This document shows, one piece after another, positions 34,901-44,307 of a stretch of 51,499 bases of DNA; position 1 is the stretch's first letter; each line of letters opens with the position of its first letter. The DNA is taken from positions 1 through 51,499 of the forward strand of contig NZ_AQQZ01000010.1 of NCBI RefSeq assembly GCF_001205715.1, given 5' to 3'. This DNA is from Pseudaestuariivita atlantica. GTDB taxonomy: Bacteria > Pseudomonadota > Alphaproteobacteria > Rhodobacterales > Rhodobacteraceae. The position numbers were made by a program, and so were the translations under genes. A model generated the notes under the pieces. It did no database searches. It was not told the origin of the DNA and saw only the letters and a program-made list of their open reading frames with translations.

Positions 34901-36690
34901 TCCCTCGACTTGCGTTTGAAGCCAGCCTTGATGTTGCCGAAGAGGTCGGGTTTGTAGCCCTGGCTGCGCATGATGATGTATTGCTGCGCGAAGGTGATCA
35001 GGTTGTTCGCGATCCAGTAAAGCACGAGTCCGCTGGCGAACGTGCCCAGCATGAACATGAAGACCCACGGCAACCAGGCAAAGATCATCGCCTGTGTCGG
35101 GTCGGTCGGGGCCGGGTTCAGTTTCTGCTGCAGCCACATCGAGATCCCGAGGAAGATCGGCAGGACGCCCAGCGAGAAGATGAACAGGATCGAGGACGGG
35201 TCGGGCGTGCCGTAGGGCAGCAGGCCGAACAGGTTCAGGATCGAGGACGGATCGGGTGCCGAGAGGTCGCGGATCCAGCCGATCCACGGCGCATGCCGCA
35301 AATCGAGCGTGACGAAGATCACCTTGTAGAGCGAGAAGAAGATCGGGATCTGCAGAAGGATCGGCAGGCAGCCTGCGGCGGGGTTCACCTTTTCCTTCTT
35401 GTAGAGCGCCATCATCTCCTGCTGGAGCTTCTGGCGGTCGTCACCGGCGCGCTCCTTCAGTTTCTCCATCTCGGGCTGGAGTTCCTTCATCTTGGCCATC
35501 GACACGTAGGACCGGTAGGCCAGTGGGAACAGCAGCGCCTTGATGAACAGCGTCAGGCCGATGATCGCCCAGCCCATGTTGCCGATGAGCAGGTTGAACC
35601 AGTGCAGGACGATGAAGATCGGTTTGGTGAGGAAGAAGAACCAGCCCCAGTCGATCGAGTCGACGAAGCCCTCGACGCCCGCATCCTGGTAGGCGGTGAT
35701 CGATTCCCACACCTTGGCACCGGCAAAAAGCTGCGTCGTCACCGCGGCGCTGTCGCCCGGCGCGACGGTCTGCGTCGGCAGGACCGCTTCGGTCTGGTAG
35801 ATGTCGCGAGTGTCGATGTATTTGGCCGAGGCGCGGAACGGTGTGCCGGGCTGGGGGATGATCGTGGTCATCCAGTAGTGGTCGGTGAAGCCGATCCAGC
35901 CATTCTGCTCGACGGATACGGTGTCGGCGCGGACACCGCGCGCGTCGGGTTCGAAATCCGCCATGTCACCATAGTCGATCTCGCTCAACTCGCCGTCCGC
36001 CATGCGGATGCCGCCTTCGTGCAGGATGAAGAAGTTCTTAAGATCCTCGGGCTCGCCGTGACGGGCGAGGATACCGTAGGGGGCAAGGGCCGCGTTCTGT
36101 GATGTGCCGTTGGTCACGGATTGCGTGACCGTGAACATGAAATCATCGTCAACAGAGACGGTGCGCGTGAAGGTCAGACCGCTGGCGCCGGTCCATGTCA
36201 GCGTGACGGGGGTGGCGGGCGTCAGGGATCCTTCGCCCACTTGTGTCCATTCGCTGCGGGGGCCGGGGACGTCTTCGGGTGTGACGCCGGGGCCGGGGGC
36301 CCAGCCGTACAGGGCATAATAGGCATGGTCGCTGCCGACAGGCGACAACAGCGTCACGATGGGTGAGTCGTCTTCGATTGTCTCGCGGTAGTCCTTGAGC
36401 TTCAGCGTGTCGATACGACCACCCGCCAGCGACAGCGAACCGGTCAGGCGCGGTGTCTCGATCGCGATGCGCGGCGCATCGATCGGGTCGACCGGAGTGG
36501 TCGTGGCCGTGGCAGGAGCGTTCGTGGTTGGCGTGGCGACATCGGCGGGTTGTGCCGTCTGGGCGGTACCGTCTTGTGGTGCGGTTGCCGGTTCGATCGG
36601 CTCCGGTGGCGGGAACAGGACAAACCAGACAAGGATCACCACGAAGCTGAGCACCGTGGCGAGAATGAGATTCCGGTTCTGTTCGTCCAT
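34897..36690 (-). CDS. yidC: Membrane protein insertase YidC
   Basis: 597 residues. N-terminal TM (MDEQNRNLILATVLSFVVIL), a Pro/Thr/Ala-rich linker, the periplasmic beta-domain at about 70-335, and the five-TM core with WGWFFFLTKPIFIVLHWFNL, MKELQPEMEKLKERAGDDRQ and YKKEKVNPAAGCLPILLQIP, then WLPWVFMFMLGTFASGLVLY. Inserts and folds inner-membrane proteins alone or with SecYEG. A hairpin lies in its 5' leader. Confidence 0.97.
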   Translation of the reverse strand: MDEQNRNLILATVLSFVVILVWFVLFPPPEPIEPATAPQDGTAQTAQPADVATPTTNAPATATTTPVDPIDAPRIAIETPRLTGSLSLAGGRIDTLKLKDYRETIEDDSPIVTLLSPVGSDHAYYALYGWAPGPGVTPEDVPGPRSEWTQVGEGSLTPATPVTLTWTGASGLTFTRTVSVDDDFMFTVTQSVTNGTSQNAALAPYGILARHGEPEDLKNFFILHEGGIRMADGELSEIDYGDMADFEPDARGVRADTVSVEQNGWIGFTDHYWMTTIIPQPGTPFRASAKYIDTRDIYQTEAVLPTQTVAPGDSAAVTTQLFAGAKVWESITAYQDAGVEGFVDSIDWGWFFFLTKPIFIVLHWFNLLIGNMGWAIIGLTLFIKALLFPLAYRSYVSMAKMKELQPEMEKLKERAGDDRQKLQQEMMALYKKEKVNPAAGCLPILLQIPIFFSLYKVIFVTLDLRHAPWIGWIRDLSAPDPSSILNLFGLLPYGTPDPSSILFIFSLGVLPIFLGISMWLQQKLNPAPTDPTQAMIFAWLPWVFMFMLGTFASGLVLYWIANNLITFAQQYIIMRSQGYKPDLFGNIKAGFKRKSRE

Positions 36691-36707
36691 CGAAAGACAC
36701 CATGCGT

Positions 36708-36736
36708 CTGTTGAAGAGCTTTGTGCGGTTCAACAG
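36708..36736 (-). promoter_or_regulatory. Hairpin in the yidC 5' leader
   Basis: CTGTTGAA (36708-36715) and TTCAACAG (36729-36736), perfect 8-bp stem with a 13-nt loop, 18-46 bp upstream of the yidC ATG on the minus strand. Could be an operator or an RNA control element. Confidence 0.4.
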
Positions 36737-36783
36737 AGTGGGTCGGGAAAGGTCAAGGCGATTCCCGGCAACGGGCGCGGTGA

Positions 36784-38331
36784 TCAGCCAGTCCTGCGCC
36801 CGATTACCGGCGTCTTGTGGCGTTGAGCGTTGTATTCGCGGATCCAGTCGACCGTCTTGTCGAAGGGCATCGGGCGCGCGATGCCAAAGCCCTGCACCGA
36901 TCCGCAGCCAAGCTGCGCGACCATTGCATGCTCTCCCGGTGTCTCGATCCCTTCGGCCAGCGTTTGCAGGTCCAGCCGTTCGGCCATCGTCAGGATGGCC
37001 GAGATCATGCGCTGCTGATCGACCGACTGGTCGGCATTGCTGACAAAGGAGCGGTCGATCTTAAGCCGCGTCACCGGAAAGCGCCGCAGCGACGAGATGG
37101 AGGTATTGCCGGTTCCGAAATCGTCGAGGTCGATGGTGCAGCCCAGCTCCGCGAGCCGCTTGATATTGCGCGAGGTCACGTCGTCGGGCGCGCGCGACAC
37201 CACGTCTTCGAGGATTTCCACGCACAGCCGGTCGGGCGTCACGTCATGCCGGTCGAGGGCCCATTCGACGCGGTCCACAAGCCGCGGGTTGCGCAATTCG
37301 TCTGCCGTGAAATTGACCCCGACGCGGGGCACGGTGACATCCGCCTGGTCCCACAAGGCCAGCGCGCGCAGCGCCTGGTTCAGCATCGTCTGGCCCAGCC
37401 GGTCGAGCTGCCCGTTCCGCTCCATCAACGGCAGGAACTCGCCCGGCGAGACCAGCCCGCGCGTCGGGTGCAGCCAGCGCGCAAGCGTTTCAAAGCCCGA
37501 GATCTCGCCGGTATCGGTCGATATCTGCGGCTGGAACCATGCATGGAACTGTTCGGCATCCAGCCCGGCGGTGATATCCTCGCACAGGGCCAGCCGCTGG
37601 CTTTGCAGCAGGCGCACCTCTTCGGAATAGGACCGGATGGTCGAGGGCCCGGTGCGCTGCGCTTCGGCCAGAGCGGTCACCGCGCCGTCATGCAGCGCCT
37701 TCGCACCCCGGCCCGGCGCGCGGTTCGACAGGCAGAAGCCGACACAGCAGCTGACGTAATACAGGTTGCCATCCGCCGAGATCGGCTCCTCTATCGCGGT
37801 CTGCAGGCGCGTCGCCAATTGGATGCTGGATTCAAGATCGAGGTTGCGGACCGGGTCCAGCGCGACGGAGAACCTGAAATCGCCCGAACGCGACACCATT
37901 TCACGGTCGCGCATCACCCCCTGTAGGCGATGGGCGGTGCAGGACAGCAGCGCCTCGCTTACATCCGGGCCGTATTTCTCGGCCAGTCCGGCGAATTCAT
38001 CAAGTTCGATGGCGAAATACGCGGTTTTCCTGTGGGTCCGGTCCAGATCGTGCAAATGCGCGTCGAGCGTGTCGAGAAACTGCGAGCGATGCACAAGGCC
38101 GGTCACGGTATCGCGGGGCAGGGGAGGCGGCGCATTGTCTTCGGCAGCGTGCGTCAATCGCCCGACAATCAGCGGACAGACCAGCGCGGTCGCGATCAGC
38201 GCGGCCTCTCCCCCCAGCCAGAACGCGCCCAGCGTCGCCGCCGGGACAAAGGCCATCACCTGCGGGCCCGACAACGCGCGGCGAAGTGCTCCGGCCCAGC
38301 CGGAGATGCGAGTCATCATGGATTGAACCAT
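36784..38331 (-). CDS. Membrane-anchored degenerate GGDEF / EAL c-di-GMP phosphodiesterase
   Basis: 515 residues. Two N-terminal hydrophobic helices (MAFVPAATLGAFWLGG; ALIATALVCPLIVGRL), a GGDEF-like domain at about 75-235 where the signature is replaced by RSGDFRFSVA, hence no diguanylate cyclase activity, and an EAL domain with FETLARW (ETL for EAL), NFTADELRNP, ILEDVVSR, TIDLDDFGTGNTSISSL, LKIDRSFV and AEGIETPGE. The catalytic residues of the EAL domain are retained, so hydrolysis of c-di-GMP is likely. ATG at 38331 has GAGAGGGG seven bases upstream. Confidence 0.9.
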   Translation of the reverse strand: MVQSMMTRISGWAGALRRALSGPQVMAFVPAATLGAFWLGGEAALIATALVCPLIVGRLTHAAEDNAPPPLPRDTVTGLVHRSQFLDTLDAHLHDLDRTHRKTAYFAIELDEFAGLAEKYGPDVSEALLSCTAHRLQGVMRDREMVSRSGDFRFSVALDPVRNLDLESSIQLATRLQTAIEEPISADGNLYYVSCCVGFCLSNRAPGRGAKALHDGAVTALAEAQRTGPSTIRSYSEEVRLLQSQRLALCEDITAGLDAEQFHAWFQPQISTDTGEISGFETLARWLHPTRGLVSPGEFLPLMERNGQLDRLGQTMLNQALRALALWDQADVTVPRVGVNFTADELRNPRLVDRVEWALDRHDVTPDRLCVEILEDVVSRAPDDVTSRNIKRLAELGCTIDLDDFGTGNTSISSLRRFPVTRLKIDRSFVSNADQSVDQQRMISAILTMAERLDLQTLAEGIETPGEHAMVAQLGCGSVQGFGIARPMPFDKTVDWIREYNAQRHKTPVIGRRTG

Positions 38332-38428
38332 TTGCAACCCCTCTCGTTGCGGCGGTCTTCAGCCGCATCTTCGGGTGACGCTAGGTACAAACGGTGATCG
38401 CGCGGTTAATGCGCGCCAAGAAAATGCC

Positions 38429-39274
38429 CTATTCCGGACCGTTTTCCCCGATTCCGCGTGAAAGTCCCGCAAAGTCGAACAATTTCGGATCCAGAAGATG
38501 GGACGGGCGCGCGTTCATCAGGGCGCGGAACATCACCTGCCGGCGTCCGGGGCTGTTCGCTTCCCAGCCGTCGAGAATCTGTTTGACCTGCTGGCGCTGC
38601 AAACCGTCCTGGCTTCCGCACAGATCACAGGGAATGATCGGATACTGCATGGCGCGGGCGAACTTGTCGCAATCGGCCTCGGCCACGTGCGCCAGCGGGC
38701 GATAAACGAACAAATCGCCCTCCTCGTTCACAAGCTTCGGCGGCATCGTCGCCAGCCGCCCGCCGTGAAAGAGGTTCATGAAGAACGTCTCGAGGATGTC
38801 GTCGCGGTGATGGCCCAGCACGACCGCCGAACAGCCTTCCTCGCGCGCGATCCGGTAGAGGTTGCCACGGCGCAGGCGCGAACACAGCGCGCAGAAGGTG
38901 CGGCCTTGCGGGACCTTGTCGACGACGATGGAATAGGTGTCCTGGTATTCGATCCGGTGCGGCACGCCCATCCGGTCGAGGAACTCGGGCAGCACCGTCG
39001 CGGGGAACCCCGGCTGCCCCTGGTCGAGGTTGCAGGCCAGCAGGTCGACCGGCAACAGCCCGCGCCATTTCAACTCGTACAGGATCGCCAGCAACGTGTA
39101 GCTGTCCTTCCCGCCCGACAGGCAGACCAGCCAGCGCGCGCCGGGTTCCACCATGCCGTACTGGTCGACGGCCTCGCGCACGTCCCGCACCAGCCGCTTG
39201 CGCAGCTTGCGGAACTCGGTCGTCTTGGGCGCCCCGTGGAACAGCGGATGGATGTCGTCGGCATCGTCGAGCAT
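38429..39274 (-). CDS. ttcA: tRNA 2-thiocytidine(32) synthetase TtcA
   Basis: 281 residues. PP-loop [16 protein letters not shown], the CxxC motif [10 protein letters not shown] and a second CxxC ([19 protein letters not shown]) that bind a 4Fe-4S cluster, [19 protein letters not shown]. Thiolates C32 in a subset of tRNAs. Start [14 protein letters not shown] at 39274. 97 bp upstream of the EAL gene on the same strand; divergent from the pentapeptide-like gene. Confidence 0.95.
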   Translation of the reverse strand: MLDDADDIHPLFHGAPKTTEFRKLRKRLVRDVREAVDQYGMVEPGARWLVCLSGGKDSYTLLAILYELKWRGLLPVDLLACNLDQGQPGFPATVLPEFLDRMGVPHRIEYQDTYSIVVDKVPQGRTFCALCSRLRRGNLYRIAREEGCSAVVLGHHRDDILETFFMNLFHGGRLATMPPKLVNEEGDLFVYRPLAHVAEADCDKFARAMQYPIIPCDLCGSQDGLQRQQVKQILDGWEANSPGRRQVMFRALMNARPSHLLDPKLFDFAGLSRGIGENGPE

Positions 39275-39377
39275 GGGCGCGGCTTGGCAGGGCGGGGCGG
39301 CGATTGTCAAGCGCGCGGGCGGCTTTCGCTTGATCGGCGGCAAGCGGCTTTCTACCCTGCCGGGCGAGAGGTCGAAC

Positions 39378-41051
39378 ATGTCCGAACCCGAAGCCAGCCC
39401 CGAGTTCAAGCTCCCGGCCAGCCGGTTGCCGGTTGTCTTTGGCCTGCTCATCTTCGGATTCGGGATCGCGGCGGGCTTTCTTCTGGCCTTCTCGCAGGCC
39501 GGGCTGGAGGACAGCGCGGCGCTGATCGTATCCGTCTTCCTTGGCGCGATCCTTGTCCTGTCGATTATTGGCGTGGTCCTTTTCGTCTTTCGCGGCATCC
39601 TCATGCGCCGCGCCTTCGGCGTGGTCGAGGCGCAGATGGAAAGCTTCGCAGGCCCCCTCGCCGACATCGCGCAGGGCGCGGCGGACCGTGATCCGACCGG
39701 CACGATCCAGGCCGGGCGCAACCTGTTGCAACTGTCCTTCGCGCGCTACGCGTGGCTCAGCGCGCGGCGCTGGATCATCGCGTCGCTCACCGGCCTGATC
39801 GCGGCGATGGCCGCGCTTGCGGGCACGGCGCTCCTCTTCAAGCAGAACCAGCACCTCGAAGACCAATTGCGCGCGCTGGAGGTGCAGAACCAGCGCATCA
39901 GCGATCAATCCGCGCTTCTGGCCACGCAGGTCGAACTGGCCGAAGCCGCCCGCAACGCCGAGATCGCGGTCGAGATCACCAATATTGCCGCCCTTCTGGG
40001 AGAAGCGCTTGACCGCAAGGCGGCCCGCGACGCGGCCGAAGGCGCGCCTGCGCACGAAAACCCTTGGGCGGGAATGGTGCCCGTGCTCGACCCGGTCACC
40101 GATATCGACCAGTCGCTGCGGATGCGGATCGTGGCGGCCAGCCGCGCGGCCAAACCCTATCGCTTCCTCGAACCGCTCTACCGGGCCTATGACGACAACG
40201 ACAAGATTCGCGTTGCCATGCAGCGCCGGACGGACCTGTTCGGGTCGAACCCCGGCCTTGCCGCCGCGATGTCAACGGGGCAGGACGTGGCCGAACAATC
40301 CCTGATCGCGCGGCCCGCGAGCCCCGAACGCGCGCAGCTTCTGCTGACGCTGGTGCAATCCGGCCTGCGCGACACCGAAAGCCTCAGCTATTACGGGCTC
40401 GACCTCAGTTTTGCCGCCGCCGAGGATCTGACCTTCACCGCCGTCTCGCTGGAAAACGCCATGCTCAGCTATGCCGCGTTCGACCGTTCGGCGATCCTCG
40501 AAGGGCGGTTCGGCGGCGCCCAGCTGGAAAACGCGAGCTTTGCCTCGGCGTGGCTGCGCGACACCACCTTTGCCTCGCTCCCCGGTGAAGAGGCCCGCGG
40601 GCCTTACAGGGCAGAGGGAGAGGTCTATCCCACCTTCATGGCCGGGACGAGTTTTGCCGATGCCTTCATCCAGCGCAGCATCTTCGACAATATCCAGGCC
40701 ATCGCGGTGCAGTTCGACGGGGCGACGCTGATGGGCGCGCGGTTCGACGGCGCTGCGCTGCCCGGCGCCACCTTCCGCAACGCGGTCCTGTTCGACGTGT
40801 CGTTCGACGGAGCGGCGCTGAACTCGGTGGATTTCGACGGTGCTTATGTCGCGCGCCCGGATTTCATCAACATGCTGGCCGAACGCGCGGCCCCCGGCAC
40901 CTTCCGGCCCGACCGTTACGAGATCGACGAGGTCCCGATGGGCGAGGTCGCGGCGGCGCTCGCCACGCGCGCGGTCTTCTCCCCCGACGACCTGGCTGAC
41001 ATGGCGGGCGGCTTCACCGCGTGGCGCATCCGGCGGGTCGAGGATTTCTAG
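39378..41051 (+). CDS. Membrane protein with coiled coil and pentapeptide-like C-terminus
   Basis: 557 residues; function not recognised. Three predicted TM helices at about 17-39, 47-73 and 133-154, a heptad-rich coiled coil at about 155-200 ([20 protein letters not shown]), a helical middle, and residues 334-484 rich in A-(D/N)-(L/F)-type pentapeptide repeats ([57 protein letters not shown]). Pentapeptide right-handed helices often mimic DNA or act as scaffolds. Ends 4 bp into the convergent 70-aa gene. Divergent from ttcA. Confidence 0.8.
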   Translation: MSEPEASPEFKLPASRLPVVFGLLIFGFGIAAGFLLAFSQAGLEDSAALIVSVFLGAILVLSIIGVVLFVFRGILMRRAFGVVEAQMESFAGPLADIAQGAADRDPTGTIQAGRNLLQLSFARYAWLSARRWIIASLTGLIAAMAALAGTALLFKQNQHLEDQLRALEVQNQRISDQSALLATQVELAEAARNAEIAVEITNIAALLGEALDRKAARDAAEGAPAHENPWAGMVPVLDPVTDIDQSLRMRIVAASRAAKPYRFLEPLYRAYDDNDKIRVAMQRRTDLFGSNPGLAAAMSTGQDVAEQSLIARPASPERAQLLLTLVQSGLRDTESLSYYGLDLSFAAAEDLTFTAVSLENAMLSYAAFDRSAILEGRFGGAQLENASFASAWLRDTTFASLPGEEARGPYRAEGEVYPTFMAGTSFADAFIQRSIFDNIQAIAVQFDGATLMGARFDGAALPGATFRNAVLFDVSFDGAALNSVDFDGAYVARPDFINMLAERAAPGTFRPDRYEIDEVPMGEVAAALATRAVFSPDDLADMAGGFTAWRIRRVEDF

Positions 41052-41260
41052 ATCCGGCCAAGCGCCTTCAGCCGCGCGCGCAACTTCGTAGCTTCCGCCG
41101 CTCCGCATTCAAGCGCGAAGACATAGGCGTGCGTGAGAAAGAACGCCTGCGCCTCTTCGGATGCCGCGCCGTCCGCCGCCTCGGAATAAAGACGCACAAG
41201 GGCGGGCCGGTCACCTGCCTCGTGCGCCGCGATCAGTGCGGCATCAAGGTCCCGCTTCAT
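41048..41260 (-). CDS. 70-aa protein coupled to the Rieske oxygenase gene
   Basis: 70 residues, all-helical: MKRDLDAALIAAHEAGDRPA, LVRLYSEAADGAASEEAQAF, FLTHAYVFALECGAAEATKL. The pattern of two or three amphipathic helices with Ala and bulky positions resembles a TPR/Sel1-like fragment, but this is a guess. The start overlaps the oxygenase stop by four bases (ATGA), so it is almost certainly translated with it. Its 3' end overlaps the convergent gene by 4 bp. Confidence 0.7.
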   Translation of the reverse strand: MKRDLDAALIAAHEAGDRPALVRLYSEAADGAASEEAQAFFLTHAYVFALECGAAEATKLRARLKALGRI

Positions 41261-42408
41261 TCCGCCGCAAGGCGTTGCCGCGCGTTGCTCACCCGTCCGG
41301 CCACCCAGGCGTGGAAGCAATGCGTCGGCCCGTCCATCGCCGGGCTGAACCGCCCGCCGTCAAATCCCGGCCCGTGCCGCCCGCGCTGCATGCCTTCGAC
41401 CACGAAGATGTCTTCCTCGAACACGACCTTCCACTGTTCCGCGTTCTTCCGGCGCAGCGCGTCGTCGGTTTCGTCGGACGCGTAGTAGAGGTGAATGTGT
41501 TCGACCGTGCGATCCACCGCCTTTGGTTCCAGCACGATGGCAAAGGCATGGTCGCGCTGGGCACCCAGCAGGACGTTTGGATAGACGGTGATGTATTCCG
41601 CGCCCTCGTCCCACTTGTCAGACAGGCCCGCGAAATCGGGAAAGACCTCGCCCGCTTCGCCGGTCAACTGGCGGTAGACCAGCGTGCCTTGTCCGGAATA
41701 ACGGCCCTGTTCCTCGATATTGTAATGGTCTTCCAGCCGGGAATAGCTGTTCAGGCCGGGATGAACCCACGGCAGGTGATAGCTTTCGCAGTAGTTTTCG
41801 ACCGCAAGCTTCCAGTTCGTCTGCACATCCAGCGTGAACCGGCTGTCTGCGCCGCCGTGGTGCATCGGGCTGGCATCGAACTCCGACCAGCGGGCGATCA
41901 GGTCGGCATGCACCTCTTCGAACGGGGCTGCGGTACCCGAGATGTTGACGAACACCACGTCGCGCCAGACGTGGGAGGGCACCTCGATCAGGCCCAGCGT
42001 GTCGCGGTCCATGTCCGCGTGCGTGTTCATGCCCGGCCCGCCCACATGCGGGGTCGCAACCAGCTTGCCCTTGGTGGAATAGCACCACGAATGGTACGGG
42101 CAGCGGATCGCGCCCTCGATCCGGCGCGGTTCCGAGACAAGGATCATGCCCCGGTGCCGACAGGTGTTCTGGAACACGCGCACATCGCCATCGCGGTCGC
42201 GGATCAGGAGAAGCGGCAGGCCAAGGAACTCGATCGGTTTCGCGTCGCCCGGTTCGGGCACGTCCGCGGCAACGCCGATCCCCGACCACGTTCCGAACAA
42301 GAGCGCGTCCCGCTCTTCGGCAAAGACCGCCGGATCGGTGTAATGCGCGTTGGGCAGGCCATTGGCTTGCGAGATGGGGCGGGTGACGGACGACAGATCG
42401 GTGGTCAT
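41257..42408 (-). CDS. Rieske non-heme iron oxygenase alpha subunit
   Basis: 383 residues. Rieske site C-x-H-x17-C-x2-H (CRHRGMILVSEPRR, then CPYHSW) in the first third and the mononuclear iron site NWKLAVENYCESYHLPWVHP with two His, plus an acidic ligand near the C-terminus. Belongs to the group that includes carnitine/choline monooxygenase (CntA, CMO) and glycine-betaine or stachydrine demethylases; the exact substrate is not decided. No reductase gene is nearby, so electrons must come from another locus. ATG at 42408; upstream DNA has no strong SD. Confidence 0.9.
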   Translation of the reverse strand: MTTDLSSVTRPISQANGLPNAHYTDPAVFAEERDALLFGTWSGIGVAADVPEPGDAKPIEFLGLPLLLIRDRDGDVRVFQNTCRHRGMILVSEPRRIEGAIRCPYHSWCYSTKGKLVATPHVGGPGMNTHADMDRDTLGLIEVPSHVWRDVVFVNISGTAAPFEEVHADLIARWSEFDASPMHHGGADSRFTLDVQTNWKLAVENYCESYHLPWVHPGLNSYSRLEDHYNIEEQGRYSGQGTLVYRQLTGEAGEVFPDFAGLSDKWDEGAEYITVYPNVLLGAQRDHAFAIVLEPKAVDRTVEHIHLYYASDETDDALRRKNAEQWKVVFEEDIFVVEGMQRGRHGPGFDGGRFSPAMDGPTHCFHAWVAGRVSNARQRLAAE

Positions 42409-42511
42409 GGGCAAACTCTTGGACAAAAGCTGCCCGACCCTACCACATCCGGCGCGGCGCATTTGCCGCAAGGCGACAGGATTTTCCTCATGGCGACGCG
42501 GGCAGCGTCGT

Positions 42512-42733
42512 TCAGTCCGGCACGTTGTCGATCCCCGACCCGCCCCACGGGTGGCAGCGCATCACGCGCCGGAAGGTCAGCCAACCGCCCTTGATCCCGC
42601 CATGCTTCTGCAGCGCCTCCATCGCATAGGCCGAACATGTCGGTTGATACCGGCAGGCGTGGCCGACCCACGGGCTCCCGACAAGCCGGTAAAGGCGGAT
42701 GGGCAGGGAGAAGAGAAAGGCCAGCGGGGTCAT
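42512..42733 (-). CDS. yidD: Membrane protein insertion efficiency factor YidD
   Basis: 73 residues. [40 protein letters not shown] and [14 protein letters not shown] match YidD, which assists YidC/Sec insertion. The ATG overlaps the rnpA stop (ATGA). Normally yidC follows; here the Rieske, pentapeptide-like, ttcA and EAL genes separate them. Confidence 0.96.
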   Translation of the reverse strand: MTPLAFLFSLPIRLYRLVGSPWVGHACRYQPTCSAYAMEALQKHGGIKGGWLTFRRVMRCHPWGGSGIDNVPD

Positions 42734-43119
42734 GCGCGGTCCCCGGCATGCAGCTTGTCGAGGGCCGCACGCAAATCACCGACAAGCGCATCGAAGGGGC
42801 GGGTCGCCGTCGCCGTTGCGCGCCCGATCAGGACGTAATCCATGCCGGGCCTCGCACGTTCGGGCAGAACCGCCCGCGCCGCCTCCCGCAAGCGGCGCTT
42901 GGCGCGGTTACGGGCGACCGCGTTGCCGACCTTCTTGGAACAGGTGAACCCGACGCCCACGTGATCGCCGTCATCCCGCCGGGCACGGGCCTGCACGATC
43001 ATCGACGGCATCGCGACCTTCCGGCCCCTCGCGGCGGCAAGGAACTGGCTGCGGTTTTGCAGGACCTCCACATGCGAAAAGCCCGCGTCCCTCGCAGGCG
43101 CGGGCTTGGCAAAAGGCAT
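42730..43119 (-). CDS. rnpA: Ribonuclease P protein component
   Basis: 129 residues. The conserved [20 protein letters not shown] with the RNR motif and [20 protein letters not shown]. The basic protein binds RNase P RNA for tRNA 5' maturation. The N-terminus has an extra stretch ([11 protein letters not shown]). Just downstream of rpmH by 10 bp. Confidence 0.95.
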   Translation of the reverse strand: MPFAKPAPARDAGFSHVEVLQNRSQFLAAARGRKVAMPSMIVQARARRDDGDHVGVGFTCSKKVGNAVARNRAKRRLREAARAVLPERARPGMDYVLIGRATATATRPFDALVGDLRAALDKLHAGDRA

Positions 43120-43129
43120 GGATCGCGGC

Positions 43130-43264
43130 TCAGGCGCTGAGCGACTTCCGACCGCGGGCGCGGCGGGCGTTCAGGATCTTGCGGCCGGCCTTGGTGGCCA
43201 TGCGCGCGCGGAACCCGTGGCGGCGTTTGCGCACAAGGTTCGAAGGTTGGAACGTGCGTTTCAT
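43130..43264 (-). CDS. rpmH: 50S ribosomal protein L34
   Basis: 44 residues, too short for most ORF filters but complete: [20 protein letters not shown], then [20 protein letters not shown] and SLSA. L34 is the standard first gene of the rpmH-rnpA-yidD unit. Start at 43264, stop TGA at 43130-43132. Confidence 0.98.
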
Positions 43265-43333
43265 CGCGTCTCTCCGTCTGTCGGCACGCGGCATCCCGGA
43301 TGGATTCGCGCTGCCTTGTCATGTCAGACCCCG

Positions 43334-43362
43334 CGCATACGCCGCCGATGTTTCAAAGTCAA
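43334..43362 (-). promoter_or_regulatory. Sigma70 promoter for rpmH-rnpA
   Basis: On the minus strand TTGACT (43362-43357), 17-bp spacer, TATGCG (43339-43334), about 70 bp before the rpmH ATG. Confidence 0.6.
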
Positions 43363-43560
43363 ACCGGCTGACCCGCCTTCTGCGCACTTTTTTGTCACGA
43401 CCCTCACGGACCTGTCACCGCAGGTGGGGCGTTTCGTGATCGTGGGGCCGATTGTTACAGCCTCGCGTCACCGCCGATCAAGCGCGCGTGAGCGGGAGTA
43501 TCGCCGTCGCCCGCGATGCATCAGATAAGTGGCCAAGACCCGAGCGAAAAGGCTATGCAC

Positions 43561-44304
43561 ATGACCGACATGACCGAAAATGCCCCCAGGACGACCGGCG
43601 ACGGACTGAAATCGAAACTGCCGCTGATCGCGATCGTCGTGGCGGCGGTCGTGGGCTATTTAACGCTGGGCGATTACCTCAGCTTCCAGACGCTGGCCGA
43701 CAACCGCGAGGCGCTGATCGCCTTCCGCGACGCCAATTACGTGCTGACCGTGGGTCTGTTCATCCTCGCCTACACGATCATCGTCGCCTTCTCCCTTCCG
43801 GGTGCGACCATCGCGACGCTGACCGGCGGGTTCCTGTTCGCCACTTTCCCCGGCGCCCTGTTCAACATCACCGGGGCGACACTGGGCGCCATCGCCATCT
43901 TTCAGGCCGCGCGCATGGGGTTCGGGGAGCGGCTGGGTGCGCGGCTTGAACACAGCCAGGGCATGGTCAAGCGCATCAAGGACGGGCTGGACGAAAACCA
44001 GTGGTCGATGCTGTTCCTGCTGCGGCTTGTGCCGGCGGTGCCGTTCTTCATGGCGAACCTCATCCCCTCGTTCCTCGAAGTGCCGCTGCACCGCTTCGCC
44101 ATCTCGACCTTCCTCGGCATCATTCCCGGCGCTATCGTCTACACCTCGGTCGGGGCGGGGCTGGGAGAGGTGTTTGCCCGTGGCGAGACCCCCAATCTCG
44201 GCATCATCTTCGAACCGCACGTGATCCTGCCGATCCTCGGCCTCTGCGCGCTCGCCGCCATGCCCATCCTCCTCAAGGCCGTGCGCGGCAAGAAAGGGCT
44301 CTGA
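43561..44304 (+). CDS. VTT (TVP38/TMEM64, DedA-like) membrane protein
   Basis: 247 residues, five to six hydrophobic stretches. FILAYTIIVAFSLPGATIAT, GGFLFATFPGALFNITGATL and LRLVPAVPFFMANLIPSFLE are the conserved VTT-domain segments with re-entrant loops and the LRLVPxxPF motif. Relatives act as lipid scramblases or flippases or affect envelope homeostasis. ATG 43561 with GAAAAGG eight bases upstream; the stop is 3 bp before the oxidoreductase ATG. Confidence 0.88.
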   Translation: MTDMTENAPRTTGDGLKSKLPLIAIVVAAVVGYLTLGDYLSFQTLADNREALIAFRDANYVLTVGLFILAYTIIVAFSLPGATIATLTGGFLFATFPGALFNITGATLGAIAIFQAARMGFGERLGARLEHSQGMVKRIKDGLDENQWSMLFLLRLVPAVPFFMANLIPSFLEVPLHRFAISTFLGIIPGAIVYTSVGAGLGEVFARGETPNLGIIFEPHVILPILGLCALAAMPILLKAVRGKKGL

Positions 44305-44307
44305 CCG

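Noticed and set aside
43265-43560. Replication origin near rpmH
   Set aside because: The rpmH neighbourhood can contain oriC in some bacteria, but no cluster of DnaA boxes or dnaA gene is visible here; the region is explained by the rpmH promoter.
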